This document shows positions 1-7,074 of a stretch of 7,607 nucleotides of DNA, piece by piece. Numbering within the stretch: the first letter of the stretch is position 1; every line of letters begins with the position of its first letter. This stretch comes from Mycoplasmatota bacterium. Its GTDB lineage: Bacteria; Bacillota_I; Bacilli_A; RF39; UBA660. Where the stretch lies: assembly GCA_012840755.1 (NCBI GenBank), contig DUWA01000068.1, positions 1 through 7,607 on the forward strand. Direction: 5' to 3'. A program made the translations under genes and the position numbers. The notes beneath the pieces were generated by a model. That model did no database searches and was not told the origin of the DNA. It was given only the letters and a program-made list of their open reading frames with translations.

Positions 1-81
1 AACATTAGTAATCTTGAAAAGTAGGATATTAATTCCTTGTTTAATTCAAATAATTAACTAATAAAATACAGACTAAAACAA

Positions 82-110
82 TTGTAAAATGCTAAAAAAA
101 ATGATATAAT
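82..110 (+). promoter_or_regulatory. Promoter of the 404-residue protein gene
   Basis: A -35 box TTGTAA (82-87) lies 17 bases before a perfect -10 box TATAAT (105-110). The -10 is preceded by TGA (102-104), which makes an extended -10 (TGnTATAAT). Transcription would start near 117, leaving a leader of about 30 nt. The leader carries GGAGGA (134-139), six bases before the ATG at 146. The match to a housekeeping sigma-A promoter is strong. The rest of 1-81 shows no gene that I can support; it may hold the end or upstream region of a neighbour outside the window. Confidence 0.75.
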
Positions 111-145
111 TTATTTAGTAACACTTTATAAATGGAGGAATTAAT

Positions 146-1360
146 ATGGTAGAAAAAATATTTTATGAAGAGGTGTTAAAAGAAGTTACTACACTTAATA
201 ATTTAAGTATTAATTATAATTTTAAATCTGATAAACGTGAAATTTATGTTGATGATACTTTAAAAAAAGTTTTCGAAAATGAGTTATCATCTTTTGAAAG
301 AAATCAAAAAAAACAAAAATCATTGAATGATGATTATGAAATGGAAGATTTCCAATTATATAGTTATTTTCCAACAATGGTGGTAAAAGATGAGAAAATA
401 TTTAATCAAAAGCTTAACGAGCATATTGCCATTGTTCTTAAACATTTTGAAGACACTGATCCAAAAGACATAAAAATAGAAAGCAAAATTAAGTATTATT
501 TAATACATCTTATGGGCAATGCTACAAGTTATGATTTCCAAAATCCAATTGAATATATTGATAAAGTTAATAACTTTTTTACAGATAAGAGTTTTGAACA
601 TCTAAAAGAAACTACTGAATGTTATATTAAAACACTAGGCCAAAATATTAAATATAGTATTATTGATAATACTGGTTACAAAGAAACACCACACTCTTTT
701 ATATCATATATAACTAATAATATTGATGGAGTAAATGTTTCATACAAATTACCAAGGGTATTATATGGAATAAATGAGGAAAACGGTGAAAAAGTTGCAT
801 ATATATATACTGTGCAAATGAAAAATGAATTTATTGATACTGTATATGAAGTGAATAAAAAATATAATAAAAAAATTAATAAATTATTATACAAAATAAA
901 TGAAGGCATTGATCCTAATGATGATATAATTGCAGTAACTCATAATGCTATATACGCACTTACAACATTCTTAGCAGTTGCATATAATGAGGGAATAAGA
1001 AAATTTAAAGTACCTCCGTACCTTATTGTTAGAAATAATAGAAAAATGATTGATCATGAATTAAAATCACAATATTTACTTAGAATGAGTGATGATGTTG
1101 ATACATATGATGAAATTGCAGATGATGTTAAAAATTTATTACGTATTCAAACAAATATGATAGTGAAATTTATAATGAATTTCATGCGCTTAAATCACCA
1201 TTTTGATAATATGAATATTAAATCATTTCCAACTGAAAATGATGAAAGTTGTTTAATTTTTAATCTTGAAGGTCTTGAATGTAATAATTCAATTTTAAGT
1301 GATATATGCAACACTATAAGTGAAAAATATTATGAAAAAGAAAATACTAAAAGAATGTAG
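146..1360 (+). CDS. Uncharacterised soluble protein, 404 residues
   Basis: I do not recognise this protein and assign no function. The ATG at 146 is secure: GGAGGA sits six bases upstream, behind a good promoter. There is no signal peptide and no clear membrane segment, so a cytoplasmic location is inferred. The N-terminal third (about 1-120) is charged, with a Lys/Asn-rich patch near 52-63. The most domain-like part is about 168-300: a beta-rich stretch around PRVLYGINEENGEKVAYIYT (203-222), a Lys-rich helical stretch (225-255), an Ala-rich helix (263-282) and VPPYLIVRNNRK (289-300). The C-terminal part (about 305-404) is helical and acidic in places. It contains no Trp and four Cys (159, 369, 379, 388) that form no obvious metal site. 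Base composition is markedly AT-rich (841-900 has only five G/C), lower than in the translation genes next door. It appears monocistronic, because prfA has its own promoter. The long open frame and clean start signals argue for a real expressed gene; its ancestry is open. Confidence 0.85.
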   Translation: MVEKIFYEEVLKEVTTLNNLSINYNFKSDKREIYVDDTLKKVFENELSSFERNQKKQKSLNDDYEMEDFQLYSYFPTMVVKDEKIFNQKLNEHIAIVLKHFEDTDPKDIKIESKIKYYLIHLMGNATSYDFQNPIEYIDKVNNFFTDKSFEHLKETTECYIKTLGQNIKYSIIDNTGYKETPHSFISYITNNIDGVNVSYKLPRVLYGINEENGEKVAYIYTVQMKNEFIDTVYEVNKKYNKKINKLLYKINEGIDPNDDIIAVTHNAIYALTTFLAVAYNEGIRKFKVPPYLIVRNNRKMIDHELKSQYLLRMSDDVDTYDEIADDVKNLLRIQTNMIVKFIMNFMRLNHHFDNMNIKSFPTENDESCLIFNLEGLECNNSILSDICNTISEKYYEKENTKRM

Positions 1361-1383
1361 ACTTAACAATCTATATTTTTTTT
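1358..1383 (+). terminator. Weak possible terminator after the 404-residue gene
   Basis: A small imperfect hairpin, TAGA-C-TT / AATCTA (1358-1364 with 1368-1373), contains the stop codon and is followed by eight T (1376-1383). The stem is short, AT-rich and has a bulged C, so termination here is only a suggestion. The T tract with the following AGAAAAAATAT is also roughly self-complementary. The separate prfA promoter downstream fits a transcript boundary in this gap. Confidence 0.3.
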
Positions 1384-1412
1384 AGAAAAAATATTAGCAC
1401 ATAATAAAATAA

Positions 1413-1441
1413 TTGCTTATATAATATATTTATAGTATAAT
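1413..1441 (+). promoter_or_regulatory. Promoter of prfA-prmC
   Basis: TTGCTT (1413-1418) and a perfect TATAAT (1436-1441) are separated by 17 bases. The start would be near 1448, giving a leader of about 27 nt with AAGAGGA (1461-1467) as ribosome binding site. A second TATAAT at 1420-1425 lacks a good -35 at the right distance. This is the only strong promoter-like pair between 1361 and 1474 and would drive prfA with prmC. Confidence 0.65.
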
Positions 1442-1474
1442 TTTTTGTATAGTTTAAGAAAAGAGGACGAGAAT

Positions 1475-2530
1475 ATGATAGAAAGATTGACCGCAATAGA
1501 GACCAGATATAATGAACTTTCTAATGAACTTATAAAACCAGAGACAATTGCTAATATAAAAAAAACAATGGAATTAAGTAAAGAACAAGCTGAGATAAGA
1601 GAGGCATATGAAATATTTCAAGATTATAAAAAAATTTTAGAACAAATTGAAGATGCTAAAGAAATGATAAAGGATCCTGAATTATCAGATATTGCAAAAG
1701 AAGAATTAGCGCTTCTTGAAAATGAAAAAATAATTACTGAATCTAAAATAGAAATTATCCTGTTACCCAAAGATCCAAATGATGGTAAAAATGTTATAGT
1801 TGAAATCAGAGGAGCAGCAGGTGGTGATGAGGCTAATATTTTTGCAGGGGATTTATATAGGATGTATACTAGATATGCAGAGGACCAAGGTTGGAAAATT
1901 GATATATTAAATGAAGAATATAGTGAAGCTGGCGGATTTTCACAAGTTGAATTTATGATAAAGGGAAAGAACGTATACTCAAAATTAAAATATGAGAGTG
2001 GTGCCCATAGAGTTCAAAGGGTTCCAGAAACTGAAACACAAGGTAGAGTTCATACTTCTACAGCAACTGTGTTGGTTATGCCAGAAGCAGAAGAAGTTGA
2101 TATTGATTTGAAAACATCAGATATTAGAGTCGATGTTTATAGAAGTAGTGGAAAAGGTGGCCAAGGTGTAAATACAACTGATAGTGCCGTTAGAATTACG
2201 CATTTACCTACTGGTATTGTCGTAACCTGTCAAAACGAAAGAAGTCAAATTCAAAATAAAGAACGTTGTTTACAAATGCTTCGTACACGTTTATATGAAG
2301 CTCAATTAAGAGAGCATGATGAAGCTTTGGGTGCAGAGAGAAAAAATAAAATTGGTACTGGTGATAGATCAGAAAAAATAAGGACTTATAACTATCCACA
2401 AAATAGAATTACTGATCATAGAATTGGTTTTACTTTGAAACAACTTGATAGAGTTATGGATGGAAATTTAGATGAAATAATCGAAGCCTTAATTACGGAA
2501 GATCAAGCTCGAAAATTAAGAGGAGAGTAA
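1475..2530 (+). CDS. prfA: Peptide chain release factor 1 (RF1)
   Basis: RF1 recognises UAA and UAG in the ribosomal A site and triggers hydrolysis of peptidyl-tRNA; it acts in the cytoplasm. The ATG at 1475 has AAGAGGA seven bases upstream and gives 351 residues, close to the usual 355-360. An upstream in-frame TTG at 1445 would add ten residues unlike RF1 and has no ribosome binding site. The helical N-terminal domain spans about 1-100. Then comes GAAGGDEA (113-120), a conserved block of the family. The stop-codon-reading P-x-T tripeptide is PET (184-186), inside RVQRVPETETQGRVHTSTAT (179-198); P-x-T rather than S-P-F identifies RF1 instead of RF2. The catalytic GGQ is at 228-230, within SSGKGGQGVNTTDSAVR. 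Gln230 is the expected target of the PrmC methyltransferase encoded just downstream. The C-terminal helix ends in QARKLRGE, as in the family. All key residues are present. It is co-directional with prmC, 33 bases away, and probably co-transcribed with it. Confidence 0.98.
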   Translation: MIERLTAIETRYNELSNELIKPETIANIKKTMELSKEQAEIREAYEIFQDYKKILEQIEDAKEMIKDPELSDIAKEELALLENEKIITESKIEIILLPKDPNDGKNVIVEIRGAAGGDEANIFAGDLYRMYTRYAEDQGWKIDILNEEYSEAGGFSQVEFMIKGKNVYSKLKYESGAHRVQRVPETETQGRVHTSTATVLVMPEAEEVDIDLKTSDIRVDVYRSSGKGGQGVNTTDSAVRITHLPTGIVVTCQNERSQIQNKERCLQMLRTRLYEAQLREHDEALGAERKNKIGTGDRSEKIRTYNYPQNRITDHRIGFTLKQLDRVMDGNLDEIIEALITEDQARKLRGE

Positions 2531-2542
2531 ATTATAATAATA

Positions 2543-2549
2543 AGAAGGA
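2543..2549 (+). promoter_or_regulatory. Distant ribosome binding site of prmC
   Basis: AGAAGGA (2543-2549) is the only Shine-Dalgarno-like sequence before prmC. It lies 14 bases before the ATG at 2564, well beyond the usual 5-9. An in-frame TAA at 2555 rules out a longer reading, so the ATG is fixed even though the spacing is poor. Translation of prmC is therefore probably weak, or helped by ribosomes finishing prfA 33 bases upstream. Confidence 0.45.
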
Positions 2550-2563
2550 AAAAATAAAAAGAT

Positions 2564-3286
2564 ATGACAGATATAGAATATTTAAAAAAGTATTTACCTA
2601 GTGAATATCTAGAACAAGGATTAAAGAGATTAAAACAGGGGGAACCTGTTCAATATATAGTTGGAAATGTTAATTTTTATGGTTTGGAATTAAAGGTTAA
2701 TAAAAACGTGTTAATTCCTAGATTTGAGACAGAGGAACTTGTTTATAAAACAATTAATTATATAAAAGAAACATATGGAAATGAAAAAATTTCAATTGTA
2801 GATTTAGGAACAGGAAGTGGTTGCATTGCAATTTCTTTAAAAAAGAAGTTGGATAATTGCATAATTACTGCTGTTGATATATCGAGTAGCGCTTTAGATG
2901 TTGCGAAGGAAAATGCATTAATTAATGAGTGTGAAGTAAATTTAATACAAGGTGATATGTTATCTCCTTTAAATGAAAAATACGATGTAATTATTAGCAA
3001 CCCTCCATATATAGAATATTGTGATGATACAGTCATGGATATAGTTAAAAATAATGAACCAAATATTGCCCTGTACGCACCTGATAATGGACTATATTTT
3101 TATAAAGAAATAATAAATAATTCGGATAAGTATTTAAAAGATAAGTTTATTATTTGCTTTGAAATAGGATGTGAACAAGGAAAAGCTGTAGAAAAATTAG
3201 CACAAAAAAAGTATCCAAATTCAAAAATATATATTGAAAAGGATATGCAAAATAGAGATAGATATGTTTTTATATTTAGTCAATAA
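2564..3286 (+). CDS. prmC: Release factor glutamine methyltransferase, short N-terminus
   Basis: PrmC (HemK) uses S-adenosylmethionine to methylate the Gln of the GGQ motif in RF1 and RF2, which raises termination efficiency. The Rossmann methyltransferase core is complete. It starts at GEPVQYIVG (26-34), followed by LIPRFETEELV (50-60), SAM-binding motif I VDLGTGSGCIAISL (79-92), the acidic AVDIS (103-107) and the catalytic NPPY (146-149) that binds the target Gln. The C-terminal part has FEIGCEQG (199-206) and a conserved end KDMQNRDRYVF (226-236). The protein has 240 residues, against about 275-290 usual. Only about 25 residues precede GEPVQYI, where E. coli PrmC has about 65, so the first helices of the N-terminal, release-factor-binding domain are missing. 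In-frame stops at 2528 and 2555 exclude a longer start. It follows prfA by 33 bases, the classic enzyme-substrate pairing. The enzyme is probably active, but how well it binds its substrate is open. Confidence 0.95.
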   Translation: MTDIEYLKKYLPSEYLEQGLKRLKQGEPVQYIVGNVNFYGLELKVNKNVLIPRFETEELVYKTINYIKETYGNEKISIVDLGTGSGCIAISLKKKLDNCIITAVDISSSALDVAKENALINECEVNLIQGDMLSPLNEKYDVIISNPPYIEYCDDTVMDIVKNNEPNIALYAPDNGLYFYKEIINNSDKYLKDKFIICFEIGCEQGKAVEKLAQKKYPNSKIYIEKDMQNRDRYVFIFSQ

Positions 3287-3320
3287 TAATTAAATTAACG
3301 TATATATAATTAAATACATA

Positions 3321-3348
3321 TTGAAATAAAGAAAGAATATGATATAAT
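3321..3348 (+). promoter_or_regulatory. Promoter of the pheST T-box transcript
   Basis: TTGAAA (3321-3326) is 16 bases before a perfect TATAAT (3343-3348). The -10 is preceded by TGA (3340-3342), an extended -10 like that of the 404-residue gene. Transcription would begin near 3355, just before the T-box Stem I, and produce a leader of about 240 nt ahead of pheS. I see no clear hairpin terminator between the end of prmC (3286) and this promoter, so some read-through from prfA-prmC is possible. Confidence 0.75.
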
Positions 3349-3360
3349 TAATTTATCTAA

Positions 3361-3573
3361 ATTAGATGCTGTGATAAAGAAGTAGTAGCAAAATAAATTA
3401 TTTGAAGAGAGTTAGGATTTGGTGTGACCTAATAATAATATTTTGTGAATTCGTCTTTGGAGCTTTATATACAAAATATATAACGGTGACGCGTTTTAGT
3501 CTTTGAGGTAGATTTATCTACAAATTAAGGTGGTACCACGTAATCACGTCCTTATATGGATGTGATTTTTTTT
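3361..3573 (+). promoter_or_regulatory. T-box riboswitch, tRNA-Phe responsive
   Basis: The leader RNA senses uncharged tRNA-Phe and turns on pheST. The base of Stem I pairs GCT (3368-3370) with AGC (3461-3463) and AAAG (3376-3379) with CTTT (3455-3458), around a kink-turn-like bulge. The specifier loop shows GAA followed by TTC (3450-3452), a Phe codon, and then CTTTGGAGC. Higher in Stem I, CAAAATA (3389-3395) pairs with TATTTTG (3439-3445), and TTAGG (3412-3416) with CCTAA (3428-3432) closes the distal loop containing TTTGGTGTGA. A Stem III hairpin, GTAGA/TCTAC, is at 3508-3521. The T-box AAGGTGGTACCACG (3527-3540) forms the antiterminator: AAGG pairs with CCTT (3550-3553) and ACG (3538-3540) with CGT (3547-3549), leaving the seven-base bulge TGGTACC. 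Its UGGU is complementary to the tRNA end ACCA, so it requires discriminator base A, as expected for tRNA-Phe. The antiterminator excludes the terminator at 3542-3573. Confidence 0.95.
3542..3573 (+). terminator. Regulated terminator of the T-box leader
   Basis: AATCACGTCC (3542-3551) pairs with GGATGTGATT (3558-3567) as a ten-pair stem including one G-U pair. The loop is six bases, and a run of eight T follows (3566-3573, overlapping the stem end). The left arm shares CGTCC with the T-box antiterminator, so the two structures are mutually exclusive. When tRNA-Phe is charged this hairpin should stop transcription before pheS. Confidence 0.9.
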
Positions 3574-3595
3574 ATTTATATTTTAGGAGGTTAAT

Positions 3596-4639
3596 ATGAA
3601 AGAAAAAATAATAAATTTAAGAGAAGAAATTTTAAATAAGCTAGAAGCTATTGAAGATTTAAAAACACTTAATGAATTAAAAATTATGTATTTAGGTAAA
3701 AAAGGCCCTATAGCTGGAATGTCTAGCATTATGGGTAGTTTATCTATTGATGAAAAAAAGGAATTTGGAAAAGTACTAAATGAATTAAAAAACGAAGTTG
3801 ATAACTTGTTTGATAATAAAAAGAATGAATTAGAAACAATTGCTCTTAATAAAAAGCTAGAGAGTGAAAAAATTGATATAACACTGCCATCTACAAGAAT
3901 AAAATTAGGAGTACCTCATTATGTGGAACGTGTGGTAGAAGAAATTGAAGAGTTGTTTATTTCTATGGGATATACAGTTGTTGAAGGACCAGAGGTAGAA
4001 AAAGATTTATATAACTTTGAATTATTAAACCTACCAAAAGGTCATCCGGCACGTGATGCTCAAGATACATTTTATATAAATCCTGAGCTACTTTTAAGAA
4101 CACAAACATCTGCTGTTCAGGCTCGTGTGATGTTATCTAATGAAGAAAAAAATCCAATTAGAATATTGTGTCCAGGCAAAACATACAGACGAGATTATGA
4201 TGATGCAACACATGGTCATCAATTTACTCAAATCGAAGCACTTGTTGTTGATAAAAATATTTCACTTGCAAATTTAAAAGGAACTTTAGATATTATGGTT
4301 AAAAGATTATTTGGAGAAAATGCTATTACTAGATTTAGGCCATCATTTTATCCATTTACAGAACCATCAGTTGAATATGATATGTCATGTTTTAAATGTG
4401 CAAGCGAAGGTTGTAATGTTTGCAAAGGTACTGGTTGGATTACAATTGGTGGAGCCGGTGTTGTTCATCCTAATGTATTAAGAGGATGTGGATATGATCC
4501 AGAGAAGTATACTGGTTTTGCTTTCGGATTTGGTATAGAAAGAATTTGTATGCTTCGTTATGGAATAACAGATTTAAGAGTTTTTTATACAAATGATCTA
4601 AGAAATATAAATGATTTTAGAAGAAAGGATGCTGAGTAG
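3596..4639 (+). CDS. pheS: Phenylalanyl-tRNA synthetase alpha subunit
   Basis: PheS carries the catalytic site of the (alpha-beta)2 enzyme that activates Phe with ATP and joins it to tRNA-Phe. The ATG at 3596 has AGGAGG (3585-3590) five bases upstream. At 347 residues it is normal in length. Residues 1-90 are the N-terminal coiled coil that contacts tRNA-Phe, with the conserved LKIMYLGKKGPIA (28-40). The class II catalytic core begins near VPHYVERVVEEIEELFISMG (106-125). Motif 2 is around CPGKTYRRDYDDATHGHQFTQIE (192-214), with Arg198 and Arg199. The Phe-pocket region FTEPSVEYDMSC is at 254-265. Motif 3 is GFAFGFGIERICMLRYGI (307-324), with Arg316 as the ATP-binding arginine. Four Cys (265, 268, 273, 276) in CxxC...CxxC spacing are common in Firmicutes-type PheS and may form a metal knuckle. 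The gene is controlled by the T-box leader and is followed after one base by pheT. Confidence 0.98.
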   Translation: MKEKIINLREEILNKLEAIEDLKTLNELKIMYLGKKGPIAGMSSIMGSLSIDEKKEFGKVLNELKNEVDNLFDNKKNELETIALNKKLESEKIDITLPSTRIKLGVPHYVERVVEEIEELFISMGYTVVEGPEVEKDLYNFELLNLPKGHPARDAQDTFYINPELLLRTQTSAVQARVMLSNEEKNPIRILCPGKTYRRDYDDATHGHQFTQIEALVVDKNISLANLKGTLDIMVKRLFGENAITRFRPSFYPFTEPSVEYDMSCFKCASEGCNVCKGTGWITIGGAGVVHPNVLRGCGYDPEKYTGFAFGFGIERICMLRYGITDLRVFYTNDLRNINDFRRKDAE

Positions 4640-4640
4640 T

Positions 4641-7016
4641 ATGATGAAAATTAGCATGAATTGGATATCCGACTATGTTAACATTAAAGACATCGATTTA
4701 AAAGAACTAGCCAATAAAATAACCAATGCTGGTGTTAACGTAGAACAAATAGAAAAATGCGAATTAAACAATCTTGTTGTAGGATTTATAAAAGAAGTAA
4801 ATAAGCATCCTGATAGTGACCATTTGAATATATGCTTAGTGGATTTAGGTAATGAGATAAAACAAATTGTTTGTGGAGCTCATAATGTAAAAGCTGGTAT
4901 AAAAGTTATTGTTGCTCTTGAAGGTGCTATTTTGCCAGGTAATTTTGAAATTAAGAAAACAACTATTCGTGGTGTTGAATCAAGTGGAATGATATGTGCT
5001 TTATTTGAGTTAGGTTTAGAAGAAAAAACAGAAGAAAATTATAATAAAGGGATACATATATTATCTGAGGAAGCACCTGTTGGAAAAGATGCAATTGAAT
5101 ACCTTGGTTTAAATGATACAGTGTATGGTCTTGATTTAAACCCAAATAGAAATGATTGTTTAAGTCACATTGGTTTTGCATACGAAGTAGCTGCAGTTTT
5201 AAGAAGAAAGGTTACAATGCCAGATGTAAGCTACAATCCAATTAAAGAAAATATAAAGGATTATTTTAATCTAAAAGTAAATACAAAAGATTGTACTATG
5301 TATAAAGCAAAAATGGTAAAAGGTGTTAAAGTTAAAGAAAGTCCTGAATTTATAAAAAATAGATTAACTGCATCTGGAATCAGATCAATTAATAATGTAG
5401 TTGATATTAGTAATTATGTAATGTTAGAGTATGGTCAACCACTACACTTTTTTGATAAAACTAAGTTAGGTAATAAAATAGTTGTAAGGAATGCTTTTGA
5501 TAACGAAAAAACAGTAACATTAGATGATAAAGAAAGAATTCTAAAACAAAGTGATGTTGTTATAACTAATGGTGATGAAATAGTAGCAATTGCTGGAGTT
5601 ATGGGATGTTTAAATAGCGGAATAGATGAAAATACTAAAGACATTTTAATTGAAAGTGCAATATTTAACCCTTTAAGTGTTAGATATACTTCGATAGAAC
5701 AAAACTTAAGAAGTGAAGCGTCTTTAAGATTTGAAAAGGGACTAAACTATGAATATACAGAATTAGCTATAGAAAGAGCATGCCATCTTTTAGAAAAATA
5801 TGCAGATGCTGAAATTGTTAGTGGAACAGTATCTTATGATGTTGTTGATAAAACACCAAAAATTGTTACAGTTACACGTGAAAAAATCAATAAAGTTTTA
5901 GGATTAAATCTTACTGATGAAGAAATATTAGATTCATTTAATGCAGTTGGATTTGACGTTAAGTTAGATGAGGGAACATATACCGTATTAATACCAAATA
6001 GATGTATGGATATTTCTATTAAAGAGGATTTAATAGAAGAAGTTGGTAGAATGTATGGGTATGATAAAATTGAAGGTGTATTACCTGTTGCACCAACAAT
6101 TGAAGGTGGTTATAGTGGTTTTACTAAATATCGTAAAAATTTAACTAAATTAATGCGTAGTTTAGGATTTAATGAAACAAGAACTCATACATTAGTAAGC
6201 GAGGAAGAGTATAATAAATTTCAATATCAAAATAAAGAATTTTTAAAAATTGAAAAACCTTTAAGTATGGATAAAATTATAATTAGACAAACTATAATTC
6301 CATCATTATTAAAAGTTATAGAATATAACTTAGCACGTGGGGTTAATGACATCATGATATATGAAATAAGTAATGTTTATTCTTCTTTAGAAGAGCAAAC
6401 AAAATTAGCAGTTGCTTTAAAAGGAAATATAATTTCTAGTAAGTGGAATAACATTCAAATAAAAACAGACTTCTATTATGTTAAAGGTATTGTTGAGGAA
6501 GTTCTTGAATATTTAGGATTAAATAATAGATATATATTTAAAACAACTGAAACTATACCTACCAATATGCATCCTCATATGAGCGCAGAAGTGTTTGTAG
6601 ATAATGAACCAGTAGGGTATTTTGGTAAAGTACATCCAAAGGAAGCGAAAGATATATATGTATTAGAATTAAATTTAAATAAATTATATACAAAGAGAAC
6701 AAAATCGATTAAGTATAATGAACCTTCTAAATATCCATCTATTAGTAAAGACTTAGCTTTCATATTTAACGAAAATGTATTATCAGCTGATGTTGAAAGA
6801 ATAATACGTAAAACAGCAGGAAAACTTTTAAGTAATCTAGAATTATTTGATTTATATACTGGAGAAAATGTTAGAGAAAATGAAAAATCACTTGCATATT
6901 CTTTGATGTTTACTGATCATAATAAGACGTTAGTTGAAGATGAAGTTAATCAAATAATAAATAAAATAATAAAAGAAGTAGAAAATAAATTAAACGGTAG
7001 ACTAAGAGATAAATAA
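4641..7016 (+). CDS. pheT: Phenylalanyl-tRNA synthetase beta subunit
   Basis: PheT is the large subunit of phenylalanyl-tRNA synthetase. It binds tRNA and hydrolyses mischarged Tyr-tRNA-Phe. I start it at ATG 4641, giving 791 residues beginning MMKISMNWISDYV, typical for the family; ATG 4644 is equally possible. A start at 4611 would overlap pheS by 29 bases and add ten atypical residues. In order: N-terminal helix (1-38); EMAP/OB-fold tRNA-binding domain (about 45-155, with HPDSDHL at 56-62 and CGAHNV at 78-83); B3/B4 editing domain (about 215-385, with SINNVVDISNYVMLEYGQPL at 249-268); B5 domain (about 409-477, ending EDLIEEVGRMYGYDKI); catalytic-like core (about 485-680); C-terminal anticodon-binding FDX-ACB domain (about 697-790, starting YPSISKDLAF). 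Length and domains are complete. The start is one base after the pheS stop. GAAAGG (4623-4628) is 12 bases upstream, so translational coupling to pheS probably contributes. A strong terminator follows. Confidence 0.97.
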   Translation: MMKISMNWISDYVNIKDIDLKELANKITNAGVNVEQIEKCELNNLVVGFIKEVNKHPDSDHLNICLVDLGNEIKQIVCGAHNVKAGIKVIVALEGAILPGNFEIKKTTIRGVESSGMICALFELGLEEKTEENYNKGIHILSEEAPVGKDAIEYLGLNDTVYGLDLNPNRNDCLSHIGFAYEVAAVLRRKVTMPDVSYNPIKENIKDYFNLKVNTKDCTMYKAKMVKGVKVKESPEFIKNRLTASGIRSINNVVDISNYVMLEYGQPLHFFDKTKLGNKIVVRNAFDNEKTVTLDDKERILKQSDVVITNGDEIVAIAGVMGCLNSGIDENTKDILIESAIFNPLSVRYTSIEQNLRSEASLRFEKGLNYEYTELAIERACHLLEKYADAEIVSGTVSYDVVDKTPKIVTVTREKINKVLGLNLTDEEILDSFNAVGFDVKLDEGTYTVLIPNRCMDISIKEDLIEEVGRMYGYDKIEGVLPVAPTIEGGYSGFTKYRKNLTKLMRSLGFNETRTHTLVSEEEYNKFQYQNKEFLKIEKPLSMDKIIIRQTIIPSLLKVIEYNLARGVNDIMIYEISNVYSSLEEQTKLAVALKGNIISSKWNNIQIKTDFYYVKGIVEEVLEYLGLNNRYIFKTTETIPTNMHPHMSAEVFVDNEPVGYFGKVHPKEAKDIYVLELNLNKLYTKRTKSIKYNEPSKYPSISKDLAFIFNENVLSADVERIIRKTAGKLLSNLELFDLYTGENVRENEKSLAYSLMFTDHNKTLVEDEVNQIINKIIKEVENKLNGRLRDK

Positions 7017-7017
7017 T

Positions 7018-7050
7018 AATAAAACCATGTGTAATTCACATGGTTTTATT
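7018..7050 (+). terminator. Strong terminator after pheT
   Basis: AATAAAACCATGTG (7018-7031) and CACATGGTTTTATT (7037-7050) are perfect inverted repeats of 14 bp with a TAATT loop, one base after the pheT stop codon. The right arm ends in TTTTATT, followed by TTG, giving the T tract for the + strand. The left arm begins in AATAAAA, so the hairpin also resembles a terminator on the - strand. It closes the pheST transcript and isolates it from the AT-rich region downstream. Confidence 0.92.
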
Positions 7051-7074
7051 TTGTTATATAGTTATAAAAATTGA

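Noticed and set aside
39..58. Inverted repeat TTAATT/AATTAA at 41-57 as a possible terminator or operator
   Set aside because: The stem is six A/T pairs with no T tract after it; such repeats arise often by chance at this base composition.
1..60. C-terminal end of an upstream gene
   Set aside because: Frames 1 and 2 stay open to stops at 22-24 and 59-61, but the peptides are too short to judge and nothing in them is recognisable.
1445..1474. Ten-residue N-terminal extension of prfA from TTG 1445
   Set aside because: It overlaps the predicted transcription start, has no ribosome binding site, and RF1 proteins begin near MxxRLxxIExRY, which matches ATG 1475 with AAGAGGA seven bases upstream.
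3301..3310. A second TATAAT (3305-3310) as an alternative pheST promoter
   Set aside because: No acceptable -35 box lies 16-18 bases upstream, while TTGAAA-16-TATAAT with an extended -10 lies just downstream and fits the T-box start.
4611..4640. Ten-residue N-terminal extension of pheT from ATG 4611
   Set aside because: It overlaps the end of pheS in another frame, lacks a ribosome binding site, and the added residues do not resemble PheT, whose usual start MKIS is at 4641/4644.
676..6763. Open frames of 62-92 codons on the - strand inside the 404-residue gene, prfA, prmC and pheT
   Set aside because: They lie wholly within well-supported + strand genes, have no ribosome binding sites that I can see, and their Phe/Leu/Ser-rich translations are what AT-rich complementary strands yield by chance.
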